Shown in pieces: positions 1 through 8,086 of a stretch of DNA of 14,579 nucleotides; position 1 is the first letter of the stretch, and each line of letters begins with the position of its first letter. A program made the translations under genes and the position numbers. A model generated the notes under the pieces. It did no database searches and was not told where the DNA came from. It worked only from the letters and a program-made list of their open reading frames with translations. The DNA comes from Paracoccaceae bacterium (GTDB lineage Bacteria; Pseudomonadota; Alphaproteobacteria; Rhodobacterales; Rhodobacteraceae): assembly GCA_003564655.1 (NCBI GenBank), contig PXES01000359.1:1-14579 (forward strand), given 5' to 3'.

Positions 1-437
1 GAAAAATCCTTGCGTTGGGCACCAGCGAACAACGAACTGCTATTGAACATGCGATTAATATGGCAACGGCAGCAGGAGCCGATGCACCAAGACAGCATTT
101 AGTTTTAGCAGGCTCCGCACTGAGTAGTGGAAATTCGGCCGATAGTGTTCGAGAGAGCATACATGCTGTCGAGGCAATGGCAGTTCGCATAAGTCCGGAA
201 GAAAGGAGCCTCGGGAAAGCGTTATCGAAAGTTGAGAGAACTGGACATATGAATGGTAGGCTGAAAGCTGCATTCGAGAAACTATACGCCTATACGAACG
301 ATGAGCGCGGAATACGCCACTCAAGATTGTATGAAGATATTCAAGTAGATGAAGCTGATGCGCTATTTATGTTTGGAGCTTGCGCGTCATTTATTTCTTA
401 TCTGATAGCAAGAGAAAGACTTGTCGCTTCGGAGTAG
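1..437 (+). CDS. AbiJ_NTD4/HEPN-like protein, C-terminal part (5' truncated by window edge)
   Basis: The reading frame is open from base 3 without a stop, so the gene begins outside the window; the TTG at 15 is only the first start-like codon inside it. About 145 residues are visible, ending at TAG 435-437. The segment from ESIHAVEAMAV through LGKALSKVE, FEKLYAYTNDERGIRHS and DEADALFMFGACASFISYLI strongly resembles the conserved C-terminal region of proteins with an AbiJ_NTD4 N-terminal domain. That family is linked to abortive-infection phage defence and HEPN-like folds; the typical GIRH core is kept. The missing N-terminal domain cannot be checked here. Base composition is visibly AT-richer than every other gene in the window and codon use differs, which supports horizontal transfer. 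The family call is from sequence memory; the defence role is inferred. Confidence 0.6.
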   Translation, partial: KILALGTSEQRTAIEHAINMATAAGADAPRQHLVLAGSALSSGNSADSVRESIHAVEAMAVRISPEERSLGKALSKVERTGHMNGRLKAAFEKLYAYTNDERGIRHSRLYEDIQVDEADALFMFGACASFISYLIARERLVASE

Positions 438-439
438 CC

Positions 440-498
440 TTCTGCCCGTTGCATCGGTTATGCTGCAACAGCAAAGAGTTAGAGCGCGAACGGCAGAA
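440..498. repeat. Nested inverted repeat between convergent genes
   Basis: TTCTGCCCGTT (440-450) pairs with AACGGCAGAA (489-498) with one bulged C. An inner pair GTTGCA (448-453) / TGCAAC (464-469) shares the GTT, so the two stems are partly alternative. The element starts 3 nt after the stop of the AT-rich gene and lies upstream of the convergent stop at 548. It may be a bidirectional terminator or a recombination scar at the edge of the acquired DNA. No U-tract follows either stem, so a standard intrinsic terminator is not well supported. Confidence 0.4.
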
Positions 499-547
499 AG
501 GTCCCGCAAAGCCGCCCCTCACCCCCGGACACACGCCCCCTGCCCCC

Positions 548-1303
548 TCAACTCCGCACCAGCCGGAACACCGCCGAGGCGCCCCAGCCGAAGAACACGG
601 CGAGCCCCAGCGCCAGAAGCCCGTAGAGAAACGGCTGGCGGTAGGCGAGGTTGAAGAGCCAGCGCTCGAGCACCGCCTTCTGCACGTCGATCACCGTCTC
701 GAACTGATCGACCACATCGCCCTCGCGCAACAGGAACACGCGCGCCGCATAACGCCCCTCGACGATGTTCTTGGGCAGCGTCAGCCGGGTCGAGAACAGC
801 GTGTCGCGCTCCAGCTGCACGGCGTCGGCGTGGCTCTGATAGAGCCCCTCATTCTCGCGGATGCGGATCAGCGCCTCGGTAAACGCCGCCGGGTCGCGCG
901 CATCGACCGCGCCGCGCGCCTCGAAGATCGCGAGCCGCGTCGAGATGCGGTGCGTCAGGTCCGCGTCGGGCGACAGGATGTCGCGCAACGGGCCAGTGGA
1001 GGCGACGGCGTAGAAGCTGGGCGCGGCCCGGACCTCCTGGCTTTCGGTGTTGACCCAGATCCCGGCGCGCCGCGCCTTGCGCCAGATGATCGCGGGCAGG
1101 GGCGGCCCCTCGACCGTGACGACGACATCGAGTGCGCCCTCGGGCAGCGGCGCGTCGCGGCGCACGGCGCCAAAGATCAGGATCTCCGAGCCCTCGAAAT
1201 TCACCGTCAGCGAGACGCGGTTCTGGCTGAGCCCGGCGATCACCTCCTCGGCACGCGCGGGCAGCGCCGCGAGCATCAGCAGGAGAAGCACCAGCGCGCG
1301 CAT
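548..1303 (-). CDS. TIGR02186-family membrane-anchored periplasmic protein
   Basis: This 251-residue protein starts at ATG 1303 and shares one base with the TGA of the upstream TSUP gene (TGATG), which indicates translational coupling. Residues 1-18 form a signal peptide (hydrophobic LVLLLLMLAAL, then ARA before EEV). The body, roughly 20-215, is beta-rich with a conserved-looking NRVSLTVNFEGSEILIFGAV segment. A single C-terminal membrane helix (about 224-246) leaves a short basic tail (FRLVRS). The length and architecture fit the alphaproteobacterial TIGR02186 family of unknown function, which is commonly found beside TSUP transporters. It probably sits in the inner membrane facing the periplasm and may assist the transporter; that partnership is inferred from position only. 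It is the last gene of the minus-strand run. Confidence 0.8.
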   Translation of the reverse strand: MRALVLLLLMLAALPARAEEVIAGLSQNRVSLTVNFEGSEILIFGAVRRDAPLPEGALDVVVTVEGPPLPAIIWRKARRAGIWVNTESQEVRAAPSFYAVASTGPLRDILSPDADLTHRISTRLAIFEARGAVDARDPAAFTEALIRIRENEGLYQSHADAVQLERDTLFSTRLTLPKNIVEGRYAARVFLLREGDVVDQFETVIDVQKAVLERWLFNLAYRQPFLYGLLALGLAVFFGWGASAVFRLVRS

Positions 1304-2223
1304 CAGAACCGCCCCGGGATGGTGATTGAGTAAAGCTCCGCCGGGGTCCAGAGCAGGTCGAAGGCGATCTTGCCGCAGACCGCCAGCACCAGCGCCGCAA
1401 GCAGGATGCGCAGATGCTCGGCCTTCAGCCCCAGCCCCACCCGCGTGCCGATCTGCGCGCCGATCACCCCGCCGAGGATCAGGAACAGCGCCAGCATCAC
1501 ATCGACGCTCTGGTTGGTCACGGCATGGCCCATGGTGGTAAAGGCCGCCACGAACGTCACCTGAAAGAGCGAGGTGCCGATCACCACCTTGGTCGGCATT
1601 CCCAGAAGGTAGATCATCGCCGGAACCAGGATGAAGCCGCCCCCCACCCCCATGACAGCGGCGAGGATGCCGACCCCCATGCCCACCAGAAGCGGCGGGA
1701 AGACCGAGATATACAGCCCCGAGGCGCGGAACTTCATCTTCAGCGGCAGGTTGTGCACCCACAGATGCGTGTGCAGCTTGCGCCGTGGCGCGGCGGGGTT
1801 TCGCGACCGCAGCATGGCGCGCAGGCTTTCCTGGAACATCAGCCCGCCGATGACGCCCAGGAAGATCACGTAGGAGAGCTGCACGATCAGGTCGATCTGG
1901 CCCAGCCGTTGCATCAGGTTGAAGAACCACAGCCCGATGATTGAGCCGATCAGACCGCCCACCAGCAGCACCAGCCCCATGCGCAGATCGACCGTCTTGC
2001 GCTTGAGATGCGCCAGCACCCCCGAGATGGACGAGGCCACGACCTGATTGACGCCCGTCGCCACCGCCACTGCGGGCGGCACGCCGATGAAGAACAAAAG
2101 CGGCGTGATCAGAAACCCGCCGCCGACCCCGAACATGCCCGAGAGCACGCCCACCCCGCCCCCGACCCCCAGCAGCGTGAAGGCGTTGACCGAGGTTTCG
2201 GCGATCGGCAGATAGACCTGCAT
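1303..2223 (-). CDS. TSUP (TauE/SafE) family membrane transporter
   Basis: This 306-residue integral membrane protein has the internal duplication typical of the TauE/SafE/TSUP family. Each half begins with a glycine-rich membrane motif: GMFGVGGGF at 29-37 and AVMGVGGGF at 189-197. About eight hydrophobic segments are visible, with a basic cytoplasmic linker at about 135-168. TSUP members export or import small anions such as sulfite, sulfoacetate or other organosulfur compounds; the substrate cannot be read from the sequence. The start ATG at 2221-2223 lies 27 nt after the stop of the upstream ABC permease, with no strong Shine-Dalgarno, and its stop overlaps the start of the TIGR02186 gene. 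It is probably cotranscribed with the nucleoside-type importer, though a functional link is uncertain. Confidence 0.88.
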   Translation of the reverse strand: MQVYLPIAETSVNAFTLLGVGGGVGVLSGMFGVGGGFLITPLLFFIGVPPAVAVATGVNQVVASSISGVLAHLKRKTVDLRMGLVLLVGGLIGSIIGLWFFNLMQRLGQIDLIVQLSYVIFLGVIGGLMFQESLRAMLRSRNPAAPRRKLHTHLWVHNLPLKMKFRASGLYISVFPPLLVGMGVGILAAVMGVGGGFILVPAMIYLLGMPTKVVIGTSLFQVTFVAAFTTMGHAVTNQSVDVMLALFLILGGVIGAQIGTRVGLGLKAEHLRILLAALVLAVCGKIAFDLLWTPAELYSITIPGRF

Positions 2224-2250
2224 GGCCCGACTTTCGCCCCGCAGGGTCGG

Positions 2251-3216
2251 CTAGTGTTCCTTGACATAGGGCGTGCCCACCGCGCGCGGCGGAATGGCCT
2301 TGCCCACGAACCCTGCCAGAATGACCACAGTCAGCACATAGGGCAAGGCCTGCATGGCCTGAACCGGCACGCCAACGCCCAGAATCTCGATGTTCTGGAA
2401 CCTGTTGGCCACAGCTTCCAGGAAACCGAACAGCAGCACGGCCCCCATCGCGTGCCAGGGCCGCCATTTGGCGAAGATCATCGCCGCCAGCGCGATGAAG
2501 CCGCGCCCGGCGGTCATTTCCTGCACGAAGCCCGCCGAGAGCCCTGTCGCTAGATACGCCCCCGCCAGCCCGCACAGCACCCCGCCAATGGCCACACCGA
2601 TATAGCGCAGCCCGACGACCGATATGCCGGCCGTGTCCACCGCCGCCGGGTTCTCGCCCACGGCGCGCATCCGCAGCCCGAGGCGGGTGCGAAACAGCAT
2701 GTACCAGGTCAGCGGCACGCACAGAAACGCCACATAGACCAATAGCCCATGCCCCGAGAGAATCCCGCTATAGACCGGCCCCAGCACCGGCACATCGCGC
2801 ACCGCATCGGCAAAGGGCAGTTGCAGCCGGGCCATGCGCGCATCGCCCGTCAGCGACGGCGTGCGCCCGCCAAGCTGGAACCAGTTCTGCGCGATCACCA
2901 CAGTGATCCCGGCCGCCAGGAAGTTGATCGCCACCCCGGCGATAAGCTGGTTGCCGCGAAAGGTGATCGAGGCGACCCCGTGCACCAGCGACAGCACCAT
3001 CGAGGCCAGCACCGCCGCGCCCACCCCGATCCAGACATTGGCCGAGACATAGGCGATGGCCGCCGCCGTGAAGGCCGCGATCAGCATCTTGCCCTCGAGC
3101 CCGATATCGAACACGCCCGCACGCTCCGAGATCAGCCCGGCCAGGCAGGCGAACAACAGCGGCGTGGCCAGCCGCAGGGTCGAGTCGATGACCTGAACGA
3201 TCGTTGCGATATCCAT
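2251..3216 (-). CDS. ABC transporter permease, nucleoside/BMP type (NupQ-like)
   Basis: This 321-residue inner-membrane permease resembles the second, shorter permease of BMP-dependent nucleoside importers (NupQ/YufQ type, COG1079). The family-typical FDIGLEGKM motif lies at residues 36-44 after the first membrane segment. Further hydrophobic stretches continue to about residue 305 (LPYVLTVVILAGFVG), giving some eight or nine helices. It should pair with the preceding permease to form the translocation channel. The start ATG at 3214-3216 shares one base with the stop of that permease (TAATG), so translation is coupled. Substrate by family: purine or other nucleosides; the exact substrate is not determinable. 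Confidence 0.88.
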   Translation of the reverse strand: MDIATIVQVIDSTLRLATPLLFACLAGLISERAGVFDIGLEGKMLIAAFTAAAIAYVSANVWIGVGAAVLASMVLSLVHGVASITFRGNQLIAGVAINFLAAGITVVIAQNWFQLGGRTPSLTGDARMARLQLPFADAVRDVPVLGPVYSGILSGHGLLVYVAFLCVPLTWYMLFRTRLGLRMRAVGENPAAVDTAGISVVGLRYIGVAIGGVLCGLAGAYLATGLSAGFVQEMTAGRGFIALAAMIFAKWRPWHAMGAVLLFGFLEAVANRFQNIEILGVGVPVQAMQALPYVLTVVILAGFVGKAIPPRAVGTPYVKEH

Positions 3217-4313
3217 TACCGCGCCCTCACTGCTGCAAAGGCGCGCGCAATCGGGATGCGCACCATATTGTCAAGCGCGCCGGTGAACAGGATCACCAGC
3301 GCCTGGATCACCACGATCAACTCGCGCGGGATCGCGGTCCACAGCGCCAGCTCCGCCCCACCCTGATACAGGAACCCGAACAGAAGTGCCGCCAGCACCA
3401 CGCCGAAGGGGTGGTTGCGCCCCATCAGCGCCACGGCGATGCCGATGAAGCCCGCCCCCTCGACCGCGTTCAGCACCAGCCGCTGCTGCTCGCCCATCAC
3501 CGAATTGACCGCCATCATGCCCGCAAGCCCGCCCGAAATGAGCATGACATAGATCGTGATCCGCACCGGGCTGATGCCCGCATATTCGGCGGCCGGTTCG
3601 GATTCGCCAAAGGCGCGGATCTGGTAGCCCAGCCGCGTGCGCCACAAGAGATACCAGACCACGAAACACATCCCCACCGCGATCAGCAGCGAGATGTTGA
3701 CAGGCGGCACACGGCTGAAGGGAATACCCACCAGCGCCAGCATCTCATGCAGCTTGGGCAGCGCGATTTCGGGCGCGAAGCGCGGCGATGCCGGATCCAT
3801 CGACCCGGTCGGGCGCAGGATGTTGACGAGGATATACCCCAGCACCGAGGCGGCGATGAAATTGAACATGATCGTCGTTATGACGATATGGCTACCGCGT
3901 TTCGCCTGCAGATAGCCCGGAATGAACGCCCAGGCCGCGCCGAACACCGCCGCGCCGATGGAGGCCGCGACCAGCGCCACCGACCAGTGCGGCCAGGGGA
4001 TATACAGGCACACCAGCGCCACGCCCAAGCCCCCCAGCGCCGCCTGCCCCTCGCCGCCGATATTGAACAGCCGCGCCTGAAAGGCGACCGACACCGCGAG
4101 CCCGGTGAAGATGAAATTCGTCGCGTAATAGAGCGTATAGCCCCAGCCATAGCTTGACCCGAACGCCCCCTCGACCATCATCTTGACGGCGTCCCAGGGG
4201 CTTTCGCCGATGGCCCAGATCAGCACTGCCGAGATGACAAAGGCCAGCGCGATCGACACCAGCGGCACCAGCGTCACATCGGCCCAATGCGGGATGCGGG
4301 CTTTCGTGCTCAT
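3216..4313 (-). CDS. ABC transporter permease, nucleoside/BMP type (NupP-like)
   Basis: This 365-residue permease resembles the longer permease of BMP-type nucleoside importers (NupP/YufP type, COG4603). A first membrane helix lies at about 14-35, followed by a periplasmic stretch (GESPWDAVKMM), a helix at about 60-80 and the hallmark NIGGEGQ at 84-90, which corresponds to DIGLEG in the partner permease. Roughly ten hydrophobic segments run to the C terminus. Its start ATG (4311-4313) overlaps the TGA of the ATPase gene by 4 nt (ATGA), a normal arrangement for stoichiometric expression of ABC subunits. All family features look intact. Confidence 0.88.
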   Translation of the reverse strand: MSTKARIPHWADVTLVPLVSIALAFVISAVLIWAIGESPWDAVKMMVEGAFGSSYGWGYTLYYATNFIFTGLAVSVAFQARLFNIGGEGQAALGGLGVALVCLYIPWPHWSVALVAASIGAAVFGAAWAFIPGYLQAKRGSHIVITTIMFNFIAASVLGYILVNILRPTGSMDPASPRFAPEIALPKLHEMLALVGIPFSRVPPVNISLLIAVGMCFVVWYLLWRTRLGYQIRAFGESEPAAEYAGISPVRITIYVMLISGGLAGMMAVNSVMGEQQRLVLNAVEGAGFIGIAVALMGRNHPFGVVLAALLFGFLYQGGAELALWTAIPRELIVVIQALVILFTGALDNMVRIPIARAFAAVRAR

Positions 4314-5869
4314 TCCATCCCCGCCATCAGCAGCCCCAGTTCCTGCGCGTTTGTCTCATCGGGCATCCGCTCGCCCATTATCCGCCCGTCGAACATCACC
4401 GCGATCCGGTCCGAGAGGGCCAGGATCTCGTCCAGCTCGACCGACACCAGCAGCACCGCCGTGCCCTGATCGCGCAGGTTGATGAGTTGCTGGTGAATGA
4501 ACTCGATGGCGCCGATATCCCCCCCGCGCGTGGGCTGGCCCACCAGCAGCACCTCGGGGTTGCGTTCCATCTCGCGCGCGAGCACGATCTTCTGCTGGTT
4601 GCCGCCCGAAAACCCGCTGGCCTTGAGCCAGCAATCAGGCGGGCGCACGTCGAAACGCTCCATCTTGCCGCGCGTGTCCTCGCGGATGGCGTCATTGTCC
4701 ATGCGCCAGGGCGAAGGGTTGAAGCGCGCGTCGTGATGATAGCCGAAAGCGGTGTTTTCCCAGGCGTGGAAATTCAGCACCAGCCCGCGGCGGTGCCTGT
4801 CCTCGGGGACATGGGCAATGCCCTGCTTGCGGCGCGACAGCGGCCCGAATTTCGCACCCGACATGGGCAGCGCCTCGCCCCGCAGCCAGACCTGGCCCTC
4901 GGCCTCGCGCAGCCCGGCCAGCACTTCCAGCAGCTCCGACTGCCCGTTCCCGGCCACGCCCGCGATGCCCAGGATCTCGCCCGCGCGAATATCCAGCGAG
5001 ACACCGCGCAGGCGTTCGACCCCGTGGCTGTCCACCACCCGCAAGCCCTCGGCGCGCAGCACCTCGGCGCCCGGCTTGGCGGGCGTTTTCTCCACCCGCA
5101 ACAACACCTTGCGCCCCACCATCAACTCGGCAAGCTCGGTCGGGTTGGTCTCGGCCGTGACGCGGGTCGCGACCATCTCGCCGCGCCGCATCACGCTAAC
5201 TTCGTCCGTTACATCCATGATTTCACGCAATTTATGCGTGATCAGGATGATCGTCTTACCCTGCTCCTTCAGCCCCTTGAGGATGCGGAACAGATGGTCG
5301 GCCTCGGACGGCGTCAGCACGCCCGTCGGCTCGTCGAGGATCAGGATATCGGCCTCGCGATACAGCGCCTTGAGGATCTCGACCCGCTGCTGGTGGCCGA
5401 CGGACAGATCCTCGACTTTCGCATCGGGGTTCACATTCAGCTCGAACTCGCGCGCGAGATCCTTCAACAGCCCCCGCGCCCGGGCCAGCGACGGGCGCAG
5501 AAGGCCGCTATCCTCGGCACCAAGGATCACGTTCTCCAGCACAGTGAAATTGTCCACCAGCTTGAAATGCTGGAATACCATGCCGATCCCCGATTTGATC
5601 GCGGACAGGCTGTCGGGAATCTCGGTCAGCTTGCCATTGACGTAGATCTCGCCCGCATCGGCGCTGTAGAAGCCGAAGAGGATCGACATCAGCGTGGACT
5701 TGCCCGCGCCGTTCTCGCCCACGATCCCGTGGATCGTGCCGCGCTTCACGCGGATCGAAATGTCCTTGTTGGCCTGCACGGAACCGAACGCCTTCGAGAT
5801 CCCGCGCAACTCGATGGCAAGGTCGGACGCGGCAGTCTCCTGCCGCATCGCAGTGTCGGTCAACGCCAT
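4310..5869 (-). CDS. ABC transporter double ATP-binding protein, nucleoside/sugar type (NupO-like)
   Basis: This 519-residue cytoplasmic ATPase has two fused nucleotide-binding domains and energises the two permeases. NBD1 is canonical: Walker A GENGAGKST at 51-59, signature LSVGHQQ at 155-161 and Walker B LILDEPT at 176-182, with a switch His in LITHKLRE. NBD2 is degenerate: its Walker A position reads GVAGNGQSE (304-312) and lacks the lysine, Walker B is LLVGQPTRG (441-449) without the Asp-Glu pair, while the signature FSGGNQQK (420-427) is good. This asymmetry is usual for the RbsA/NupO class. The start at 5869 is 4 nt after the stop of the substrate-binding protein gene and lacks a clear Shine-Dalgarno, so reinitiation is likely; Met8 is an alternative start. 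Confidence 0.9.
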   Translation of the reverse strand: MALTDTAMRQETAASDLAIELRGISKAFGSVQANKDISIRVKRGTIHGIVGENGAGKSTLMSILFGFYSADAGEIYVNGKLTEIPDSLSAIKSGIGMVFQHFKLVDNFTVLENVILGAEDSGLLRPSLARARGLLKDLAREFELNVNPDAKVEDLSVGHQQRVEILKALYREADILILDEPTGVLTPSEADHLFRILKGLKEQGKTIILITHKLREIMDVTDEVSVMRRGEMVATRVTAETNPTELAELMVGRKVLLRVEKTPAKPGAEVLRAEGLRVVDSHGVERLRGVSLDIRAGEILGIAGVAGNGQSELLEVLAGLREAEGQVWLRGEALPMSGAKFGPLSRRKQGIAHVPEDRHRRGLVLNFHAWENTAFGYHHDARFNPSPWRMDNDAIREDTRGKMERFDVRPPDCWLKASGFSGGNQQKIVLAREMERNPEVLLVGQPTRGGDIGAIEFIHQQLINLRDQGTAVLLVSVELDEILALSDRIAVMFDGRIMGERMPDETNAQELGLLMAGME

Positions 5870-5873
5870 GGGC

Positions 5874-6866
5874 TTAGAAGGCCGGGCAGGTGCTGTCCGT
5901 GCGGTAGTCGTGGACGGCCAGATCGCCCGCGATGATCGCGGCCTTGGCTTCCTCGACCGCTGCCATCATCTCGTCGCTGATCAGATGCTCGTTATGCTCG
6001 TCCACGGCATAGCCCACCCCGCCCGAGGCGAGATCCATCTGCACCACGCCGGTTTCCATCCCGGGGCCTTCGGTGAAGGCGTCATAAACGGCCTGATCGA
6101 CCAGTTTCAGCATCGAGGTCAGGACCGAGCCGGGGTGCAGGTGGTTCTGGTTCGAGTCGACCCCGATCGAGAAGACGCCCGCATCCTCGGCCGCCTGCAA
6201 GACGCCCAGGCCCGTGCTGCCCGCTGCCGCGAACACAACGTCCGAGCCCTGGCTGAACTGCCCCGAGGCGATCTCGCTGCCGCGCACCGGGTCATTCCAG
6301 GCGGCGGGCGTCGAGCCCGTGTAATTGACGATCACGTTGATGTCGGGGTTCACCGCCTTGACGCCCTGCGCATAGCCGCAGGCAAAGGCAGTGATGAGCG
6401 GGATTTCCATGCCGCCCACGAAGCTCACAGTGTCGGTCTGGGTGGTCATGGCGGCAATCATGCCGACCAGATAGCTGCCCTCCTCTTCGGCGAAGATGAC
6501 CGAGCGGACATTGGGCAGATCGACCACCGCGTCGATCAGCACGAAGGTCGTGTCGGGGTATTCCGGCGCGACCTCGTTCAGCGTGGGCTCATTGGCGAAT
6601 CCGAGAACGACGATGGGGTTCGAGCCCGCCTCGGCCAGACGGCGGACGAACTGCACGCGCTGCGCCTCGGCCGAGATCTCGATCTCGCGATAGCTGCCGC
6701 CCGTCGATTCCTTCCAGCGCTCGGCACCGTTATAGGCGGCCTCGTTGAAGGATTTGTCGAATTTGCCGCCCATGTCGAACATCAGCGCGGGCGAGTCGGC
6801 CTGCGCCATGCCCGCCGCAAGGGCGAAGGCGGAACAGGTCAGGGCAAGGGTGCGGGGGCTGGTCAT
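5874..6866 (-). CDS. BMP-family (PnrA-like) ABC substrate-binding protein
   Basis: This is the periplasmic nucleoside-type binding protein of the importer, 330 residues from ATG 6864-6866. That start was preferred over an in-frame ATG at 6932 because it gives a clean signal peptide (MTSPRTLALTCSAFALAAG, cleavage after MAQA, before DSP) and has AGGAG at 6876-6880, 9 nt upstream. There is no convincing lipobox, so it is probably soluble, unlike Gram-positive Med/BmpA lipoproteins. The N-terminal GGKFDKSFNEAAYNG segment and GMIAAMTT are family hallmarks (Bmp/PF02608). It is the first gene of the run and is usually the most abundant product. Purine nucleosides are the likely ligand class by family; this is not proven by the sequence. 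Confidence 0.9.
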   Translation of the reverse strand: MTSPRTLALTCSAFALAAGMAQADSPALMFDMGGKFDKSFNEAAYNGAERWKESTGGSYREIEISAEAQRVQFVRRLAEAGSNPIVVLGFANEPTLNEVAPEYPDTTFVLIDAVVDLPNVRSVIFAEEEGSYLVGMIAAMTTQTDTVSFVGGMEIPLITAFACGYAQGVKAVNPDINVIVNYTGSTPAAWNDPVRGSEIASGQFSQGSDVVFAAAGSTGLGVLQAAEDAGVFSIGVDSNQNHLHPGSVLTSMLKLVDQAVYDAFTEGPGMETGVVQMDLASGGVGYAVDEHNEHLISDEMMAAVEEAKAAIIAGDLAVHDYRTDSTCPAF

Positions 6867-6955
6867 CGTGTCACTCTCCTGTGGACGGCCCGGTCGTTCG
6901 GAATGCGCCAGGCTGGGGATGCCGCGCGCCAAACTTCGGCGCTGCGAATGAGGCG

Positions 6956-6984
6956 ATTAAGGCGGTTATGCCTGCCCCGGTCAA
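6956..6984 (-). promoter_or_regulatory. Putative σ70-type promoter of the nucleoside importer operon
   Basis: On the minus strand TTGACC (6984-6979) and CTTAAT (6961-6956) are separated by 17 nt. They match the -35 and -10 consensus at 5/6 and 4/6 positions. The site lies between the rimI stop at 7020 and the substrate-binding protein start at 6866, leaving a leader of about 80 nt. I saw no riboswitch-like conserved sequence in that leader. Confidence 0.4.
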
Positions 6985-7019
6985 CAGCAAATTCGCGCGT
7001 GCGACGCCGCTGCCCCGGA

Positions 7020-7445
7020 TCAGCCGCCCACCGGGTCGAGCGTTGCCCGCATCAGCAGCGCATCGACCGGCGCGGCGCCGGGCGCACAGTAGTAGCCGGG
7101 CCGGCGCCCCTGAAGCTCGAAGCCGTGGGCGGCATAGAGTGCGCAGGCCGGGGCGTTGTCGGCTGCGACCTCGAGAAAACAGGCCCGCGCCCCTTGCGCG
7201 CGCATCTCCTCGAGGCCCTGCACCAGCAGCGTCCGCCCCTGCCCCTGACGGCGCGCGCCCGGATGCACCGCCAGCGTCAGCAATTCGGCCTCGTCCAGCA
7301 CCCGCCGGAACAGCGCAAAGCCCGAACGGGCGGTCACCAGGTGGCAGGCGGGCTCGGCCAGCAGCGCGGCGAAGATGTCTGCGCTCCAGGGCGGGGGGGC
7401 AGTGAAACAGGCGGCGTGCAGGGCCGCCAGCGCCTGCGGGCTCAT
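7020..7445 (-). CDS. rimI: GNAT N-acetyltransferase, ribosomal protein S18 alanine acetyltransferase type
   Basis: This 141-residue GNAT-fold enzyme resembles RimI, which acetylates the N-terminal alanine of ribosomal protein S18 using acetyl-CoA. The acetyl-CoA loop RRQGQGRTLL is at 65-74, preceded by the beta-strand ELLTLAVHP (54-62). LEVAADN (91-97), ALYAAHGFE (102-110) and the final GRRPGYY (113-119) fit the RimI pattern. The start ATG (7443-7445) overlaps the tsaB stop by 4 nt (ATGA) and has no own Shine-Dalgarno, so it depends on coupling. The tsaB-rimI pairing is widespread and supports the assignment. Broader substrate range than S18 cannot be excluded. Confidence 0.82.
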   Translation of the reverse strand: MSPQALAALHAACFTAPPPWSADIFAALLAEPACHLVTARSGFALFRRVLDEAELLTLAVHPGARRQGQGRTLLVQGLEEMRAQGARACFLEVAADNAPACALYAAHGFELQGRRPGYYCAPGAAPVDALLMRATLDPVGG

Positions 7446-8086
7446 GGCAGGATGCGCGGCGGCGGCTCCGACGGGGCCGCCGCATCGGCCGCGCGGATAT
7501 AGAGCGGTGACGGGCGCGGCTGCGCTGTGCCGAGCCGCGCCCGCGCGACGCGCGCGATGCCTTCCGCGAGCGGGCATGCGGGCGGCAGGACCGGGGCGCC
7601 GGATACCGCCGACCAGGCCCCGGCCGCGCCCCCGGTCACGGGGGCGGCAGTATCGCCAGCCGCATCGGCAGGTGCGCAAAGGGCGGGTGGCGTCGGCTCC
7701 GGGGTGAAGGCCTGCACATAGACCTGTCCGCGCCGCGCATCCTCGACCACTCTCAACGGGCGCGGCAGACCGTGGGCGCGGGCCTCGAACAGGCTTATCC
7801 CGATGGCGGGTATCCCGAGGCCCAGCGCCAGCCCGCGCGCGCAGGACACGGCAATGCGGATACCAGTGAAATTGCCCGGCCCGGTGCCCACGGCCAGCGC
7901 GTCCAGATCGCCCCACCCGACCCCGCCTGCGGCCAGCACCTCTTCCAGCAGCGGCACCAGACGTTCGGCCTGCCCGCGCGCCATCGCTTCCTCGGCCCGG
8001 GCCAGCACGCGCTCGCCCGACAGCAAAGCGGCCGCGCAATGCGCGGCCGATGTGTCGAAGCCTAGGATCAGCGGGTCAGACCGCAA
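7442..8086 (-). CDS. tsaB: tRNA N6-threonylcarbamoyladenosine biosynthesis protein TsaB
   Basis: This 214-residue ASKHA-fold protein is the TsaB (YeaZ) partner of TsaD in forming t6A at position 37 of ANN-decoding tRNAs. LILGFDTSAAHCAAAL at 6-21 and the signature GTGPGNFTGIRI at 67-78 are diagnostic. The C-terminal third, after about 125, is Ala/Pro-rich and poorly conserved, as usual. The start is a TTG at 8084-8086: it has GAGG (8096-8099) 9 nt upstream and lies just before the essential GFDTS strand, and no better ATG is available. The gene overlaps the end of nfu by 11 nt. TsaD, TsaC and TsaE are not in the window. Confidence 0.9.
   Translation of the reverse strand: MRSDPLILGFDTSAAHCAAALLSGERVLARAEEAMARGQAERLVPLLEEVLAAGGVGWGDLDALAVGTGPGNFTGIRIAVSCARGLALGLGIPAIGISLFEARAHGLPRPLRVVEDARRGQVYVQAFTPEPTPPALCAPADAAGDTAAPVTGGAAGAWSAVSGAPVLPPACPLAEGIARVARARLGTAQPRPSPLYIRAADAAAPSEPPPRILP

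Noticed and set aside
440..498. Integron attC site after the first gene
   Set aside because: Although GTT/AAC arms and imperfect symmetry are present, I could not place paired GTTRRRY and RYYYAAC core sites at both ends, and the next gene faces the opposite way.
380..1333. Long plus-strand open frame (317 codons) opposite the TIGR02186 gene
   Set aside because: It is an antisense shadow of a high-GC gene, Arg/Pro/His/Gln-rich with no recognisable domain. The minus-strand gene has a signal peptide, a membrane anchor and a coupled start.
548..2722. A 724-codon minus-strand frame joining the TIGR02186 protein to an upstream extension
   Set aside because: Only the part below 1303 is protein-like. 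The upstream part is an out-of-frame read of the TSUP and permease genes.
4487..5935. Plus-strand open frame of 482 codons across the ABC ATPase
   Set aside because: It is antisense to a fully recognisable double-NBD ATPase. Its translation shows only the His/Arg/Asp/Gln bias of a shadow frame.
6867..6955. Purine riboswitch in the leader of the nucleoside importer
   Set aside because: The leader is ~80 nt but shows no recognisable three-stem purine aptamer core.
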